This document shows positions 40,386-43,816 of a DNA stretch of 43,816 nt, in pieces. Every line of letters starts with the position of its first letter. Positions within the stretch are counted from its first letter, which is position 1. Origin of the DNA: a virus; IMG/VR virus record IMGVR_UViG_3300042563_000822, positions 1 through 43,816 of that record. The stretch is one strand, 5' to 3'. The position numbers and the translations under genes were made by a program. A model generated the notes under the pieces. That model was not told the DNA's origin. It saw only the letters and a program-made list of their open reading frames with translations, and did no database searches.

Positions 40386-43088
40386 TCACTTGCCGGTAGG
40401 TTTGACTCTGGCATCTAATATGTCAATAAGTCTTTCGGCATACTGTTTGGCTACGCTTACGTCCTCGGCACCCTGAGCCTGTTTATTGGAGTATATTCTT
40501 CTGGTTGAAGAATAGTCATTTACTAAACCATTAAAGAACGCAGGGGTAATTTTCTCACCAATAACAGAACCTAATTGAGCGTTATACAACTTATAGGCTT
40601 CATCGGTAGGCTCCATTTTGTTTGCTTGCATTTTTGTCATGTGGTCTAATATAGCCATCGTAGCAAGAGCCTTGATTCTTGCGTCTTGTCTTTCGGGTCT
40701 AGTTAGCAAGTCTGTGGCATTAGGAACTATTGAATTAATGACTTCCTGTTCATAATTAGATGGATTACCCGGGCCAACAACGGCTTCACGGATTTTACCA
40801 ACCAAGGACTTTTGCAGGGTAGTTCCCGTGGCAAAGGAAGCGTCAGGTAGCCAAAGTTTTTCAAAGGCAACTTGAATTTCTCCTACGATACCCTTTTTAC
40901 CAAGTTTCATGAAATAGTCATTTTGTTTCTTCATTGCTTGAAGAAGCGGAATAGTGTCTTTCAGTTTAGAATTGGTAATAAGAATGCCGGTTTTGGCATT
41001 GTTAATATGGTCTTCCGTTGGCATTCCAGAACTTAAGTCAATAAGGTCTTTGTATCTTGCAGCCTTTTTAAGTTCGACAATAGTCTCAGCCGCATCAAGC
41101 CTATCACGATAAAAACGACCAGTAGGCTTACCGCTAACGTCAAGAATCGGTATTTTCATCGTTCTTCCGCCAATATCACGCAAACCAACAGCAATAAATC
41201 CGCTATATTGTGCTCTGTCGGACTCCTTTGTTCCAATCCATCTGGCTGATGCTGCAGACCACTTTTCAGCCATACTAACCCTGCCGGCCTCAAGTTGCTG
41301 TGCTTTAAGGTCGATATCGAGTTCTTGAGCAATGGCAGTTTGTCTACCTTCGAATCTTTTCATTTCCACTTGCCAATTATTAAGAAGACCTTCATTCATC
41401 TTCATCTTACTGTCAAGCAGTCTTATCTTCTGATTGTTTGCTTCCTGTCTAGACTTAAGTTGCTTTTCGTAATCGCTACCGGGAGGTGCGGTAGCAAGTT
41501 CGCTTGCAACAAACTTAGAAGCCTTTACAAGTGAATCATAATCAGATTTTGTTGATTCAATTGAAGCGTCCAATCCCGGAGGTCTATCTGGTGCGGAACC
41601 AATTTCTTCAAATTTCTTAGATAGCCTTGCTTGCTCAGTTTTTTCAAGAATAGCAGAGGTAGAGGGTGTAATTTCCAGTTCATTGGCCTTTTCTCCGTTA
41701 GCCATAAACTGAGAAGGAAACATTTTATACGTTTGTTCAAATCTAATGCCAAAGTAATCGGCATTTGTATCATAAGTCCCAGGTCCAGCGTTGACATTTC
41801 TGTTAACAAGTGCATATGCCTGTGCGATGGCTGGCATGTCGTAAGCATTGTCCTTGGTTCCAAACAGGGTTCTAGCCGTGTCTATTTCTGTAGCGGTAGG
41901 CCTAACGTCCCTGTAGGACTCGTCATCAATCGCCTCACGCATGAGCGATAAGAGTCTAAAGTTTTGCTGGGAAGCCTCATTGGGCGTTCCATCAGCGTTC
42001 GTAAGGGACTTAGAATTAAATCTAAGCGACGGAGTTCTTGTCTTAGTTCCAGCACTATCAACAGTCTCCTCCCAAACAATAGTTCCACTTACCGGGGAAG
42101 TCGACATCTCGGAGATAGACTGCATCGGCTCGGATTGGACGTAACTCTTGCCGAAATGCCCCTTTAGTTCAACCCTTTCAGCCACAGGTTCGGCAACGGG
42201 AGCACCCTGTTCAGCCTCAGAAGACGAAGGAGAGGAACTGAAGTCACCAAACTTAGACGCAAACTCCACAGCAGAAGGCAATGCCGATTCCGGAATTTCA
42301 CCAGATACCGCAACCTTAGACCCGTCGGAATTGACTAAGGCGTTAACCCTGCCACCTACCAATTCGACTTTTTTTGCGGAACCACCATATGCTATTGTTT
42401 TTGTAGCATTCTGGGGTTCGCCAGTAACGGATGCGGGGTTAAAGGCAGGAGATTGGTAGAAAGAAGTGCTTCCCGCAGGAGGTCTAGCAACTCCGGGAGG
42501 GGCTTTAAGTGTTCTCTGTCTTTCAAGGTTTTCCTTCTTTACTTCAAGGCTATGTTGGTAATCCTCAAAGGTAAGCACAGGTTTTGTAGCCCATTGAGCC
42601 ATTCTCTCGTTAGCCGCCTTAAGTTGAGGGGTGAGTTCCTGTAGTTGCTTAGTGGCTTCAGCCCTCATTTCAGGGGTAGATTCAGGGTCTCTAAGAACGC
42701 CTTGTGCGGATGAATGCAAAGAACTAATAGCCTTAAGGCCGCTTTCGCTTCTTAAAAACCCTTCTTGCTCCGCTTTGTGTGCAGACTCGTATCCCTTGTA
42801 TACGCTTTCCTGCGTAAGCCCCTGCTCCTTGAGCCTATTGGCTGTATCTAAAGCGTCAGCCTTTCGCTCGTCTATGTTTGTTTTCTTGGAAGCAATTTCA
42901 TTTTCCTTAGACTTCATTTCTTCGGCTCTGTTTTGAGTCATCATACTAGCAATATTACTTCCAAGGTTTTGAGCCATTCTACCCCAAGAAGACATTCCTT
43001 CAACGTATCCAGCCGGTATCTGGTTAATTTGTTCTGATTGGTATCTGGAAAACATACCTCCAGGGGGTCTTTGATTGGGAGAGGGCAT
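40386..43088 (-). CDS. 900-aa virion protein, probable internal (ejection) protein
   Basis: Mostly helical with coiled coils (about 65-160 with KENEIASKKTNIDERKADAL, and 525-640 with KQLKSRQEANNQKIRLLDSK). The N-terminus is Pro/Gln-rich with PSPNQRPPGGM. The middle contains a Pro/Ser-rich acidic linker (about 280-310) and an AYALVNRNVNAGPGTYDTN region. Size and gene order suggest a gp15-like core protein working with the giant protein next to it. A 46-bp AT-rich gap separates it from the giant gene. An ATG 12 codons in (MFSRYQSEQ) is an alternative start. Confidence 0.6.
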   Translation of the reverse strand: MPSPNQRPPGGMFSRYQSEQINQIPAGYVEGMSSWGRMAQNLGSNIASMMTQNRAEEMKSKENEIASKKTNIDERKADALDTANRLKEQGLTQESVYKGYESAHKAEQEGFLRSESGLKAISSLHSSAQGVLRDPESTPEMRAEATKQLQELTPQLKAANERMAQWATKPVLTFEDYQHSLEVKKENLERQRTLKAPPGVARPPAGSTSFYQSPAFNPASVTGEPQNATKTIAYGGSAKKVELVGGRVNALVNSDGSKVAVSGEIPESALPSAVEFASKFGDFSSSPSSSEAEQGAPVAEPVAERVELKGHFGKSYVQSEPMQSISEMSTSPVSGTIVWEETVDSAGTKTRTPSLRFNSKSLTNADGTPNEASQQNFRLLSLMREAIDDESYRDVRPTATEIDTARTLFGTKDNAYDMPAIAQAYALVNRNVNAGPGTYDTNADYFGIRFEQTYKMFPSQFMANGEKANELEITPSTSAILEKTEQARLSKKFEEIGSAPDRPPGLDASIESTKSDYDSLVKASKFVASELATAPPGSDYEKQLKSRQEANNQKIRLLDSKMKMNEGLLNNWQVEMKRFEGRQTAIAQELDIDLKAQQLEAGRVSMAEKWSAASARWIGTKESDRAQYSGFIAVGLRDIGGRTMKIPILDVSGKPTGRFYRDRLDAAETIVELKKAARYKDLIDLSSGMPTEDHINNAKTGILITNSKLKDTIPLLQAMKKQNDYFMKLGKKGIVGEIQVAFEKLWLPDASFATGTTLQKSLVGKIREAVVGPGNPSNYEQEVINSIVPNATDLLTRPERQDARIKALATMAILDHMTKMQANKMEPTDEAYKLYNAQLGSVIGEKITPAFFNGLVNDYSSTRRIYSNKQAQGAEDVSVAKQYAERLIDILDARVKPTGK

Positions 43089-43104
43089 ATTAGTTTAGTA
43101 AAAA

Positions 43105-43816
43105 TTAGTCTTTCATGTAAGAAGGTATAGTTTGGTCAAACCAAGGAAGTTTGTCCGAGCAGTTTTCAACTACTCCGTGATACTTGGGGCAGTATACGAA
43201 CTTATTTGCTGTGGGTCTTTTGTCAATACAGGCCGTGCAAGCGTGAACATAATCAACGTTTGTAAGTTTGTCAACCTTTTCGCCCCACTTTCCGTCCGCT
43301 TCCTCGTATCTATCAAGGTCTATCGGGATGTTATTGGCAATGGTGTAATTCCAGATATCTTCATGCGTCCAATCTCTAAGCGGGAACATCATGGTAGCCT
43401 GACCCGGAACAACCCTAATCTCGGCTCTGGTGCCAGCGTCGCCACCGTAAATAGGGTCGCTATCGCATCCCTTATGCCCAACCCAAACCATATCCCAGCC
43501 AGACAGCAGATTGTTCTGCTTAGGTCTATTAAGCATGTCAATTGAGCATATCCAAGGCTTGCCTTCTACTGGCTTAGTAATGCCACTCGGACAGGTGACG
43601 TTAGTTGTGTCAAATGTGTAGAGATTCTGAACCTCAAACTCATCTCCAGTCTGCTGAAATGAGGAAGACTTCGGATGCCAAGTGTAGGATTCAAGGCCAT
43701 ATTCCTGTATTATTCTATCTTGGAACTTATACTTCCAAGGTTGCCAAGGCTCTCTGAAGAAAATGATAGGAAACTTCCGACCAGTCTTTAACATCAAATG
43801 AAGAAGAACCATAGAG
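43105..43816 (-). CDS. PP-loop / PAPS reductase-like protein, C-terminal part
   Basis: The remainder of the 266-aa protein begun at 1-216; the 127 terminal bases are shared with that entry. Visible features are a FREPW segment shortly after the PP-loop, an RDWTHEDIW stretch typical of the PAPS reductase family core, and a cysteine-rich tail with HACTACIDKR, VYCPK and ENCSDKLPW that may bind metal or an Fe-S cluster. Phages often carry such genes, variously proposed to act in sulfur metabolism or nucleic-acid modification. No other Dnd-type genes are visible, so phosphorothioation is not supported. The gene sits inside the virion block, 16 bp after the stop-to-start junction order places it upstream of the 900-aa gene. 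Confidence 0.85.
   Translation of the reverse strand, partial: SMVLLHLMLKTGRKFPIIFFREPWQPWKYKFQDRIIQEYGLESYTWHPKSSSFQQTGDEFEVQNLYTFDTTNVTCPSGITKPVEGKPWICSIDMLNRPKQNNLLSGWDMVWVGHKGCDSDPIYGGDAGTRAEIRVVPGQATMMFPLRDWTHEDIWNYTIANNIPIDLDRYEEADGKWGEKVDKLTNVDYVHACTACIDKRPTANKFVYCPKYHGVVENCSDKLPWFDQTIPSYMKD
43690..43816. repeat. Terminal duplication, right copy
   Basis: Exact copy of bases 1-127. It should be counted once. The molecule could be circularly permuted by headful packaging or truly circular; the sequence does not say which. Confidence 0.93.

Overview
This window is one complete circular contig of a tailed bacteriophage. The first 127 bases recur exactly as the last 127 (1-127 = 43690-43816), so the unique genome is 43,689 bp and the PP-loop (PAPS reductase-like) gene is split across the ends. 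The short-tailed (podovirus-like) assignment rests on a 728-aa portal, an SU10/DUF5309-type major capsid protein, a nozzle-like tail protein, no recognisable tail tube or tail-chaperone genes, and large internal virion-like proteins. Almost no gene has a Shine-Dalgarno sequence. Many starts sit behind A/CAA-rich leaders or are coupled to the previous stop (ATGA, GTGA, TAATG). This points to a host that initiates without SD, such as Bacteroidota or a similar phylum, but the host cannot be named from sequence alone.

Layout. (1) The virion block is transcribed leftward from about 15.2 kb to 1 and, across the circle join, on to 30.66 kb. It runs: small genes, an ART-like protein, terminase large subunit, portal, scaffold, capsid, adaptor, fibre-like proteins, nozzle, Q-rich protein, PP-loop enzyme, 900-aa protein, 2668-aa giant, then a lysis cassette (holin-like, GH24 endolysin, lipoprotein with three membrane segments). 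(2) A control region at 15.24-15.92 kb separates this block from two small rightward genes. It carries 22-bp iterons. (3) At 16.7-17.3 kb lie an AT-rich tandem repeat array, a terminator and structured RNA. (4) A leftward accessory block at 17.3-24.7 kb encodes a basic protein, an amidoligase, a class II glutamine amidotransferase, a small charged protein, a ~600-nt highly structured noncoding stretch, five tRNAs and several small unknown proteins. (5) A rightward replication/recombination block at 24.7-30.6 kb encodes RusA, a PD-(D/E)XK exonuclease, a replication initiator carrying a second copy of the iterons inside its gene, a DnaC-type loader, an ERF annealing protein, tRNA-Arg, a metallophosphoesterase and small DNA-binding proteins.

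How it fits together. The initiator and loader would recruit host helicase and polymerase, since no polymerase, helicase, primase, SSB or integrase was recognised. The exonuclease, ERF and RusA form a recombination set. The strongest leads are the duplicated iteron cluster (initiator gene versus virion control region, same 22-bp period and same flank), the large structured RNA next to the tRNAs, and the GATase/amidoligase pair, whose two leaders share a small hairpin with a compensatory base-pair change.
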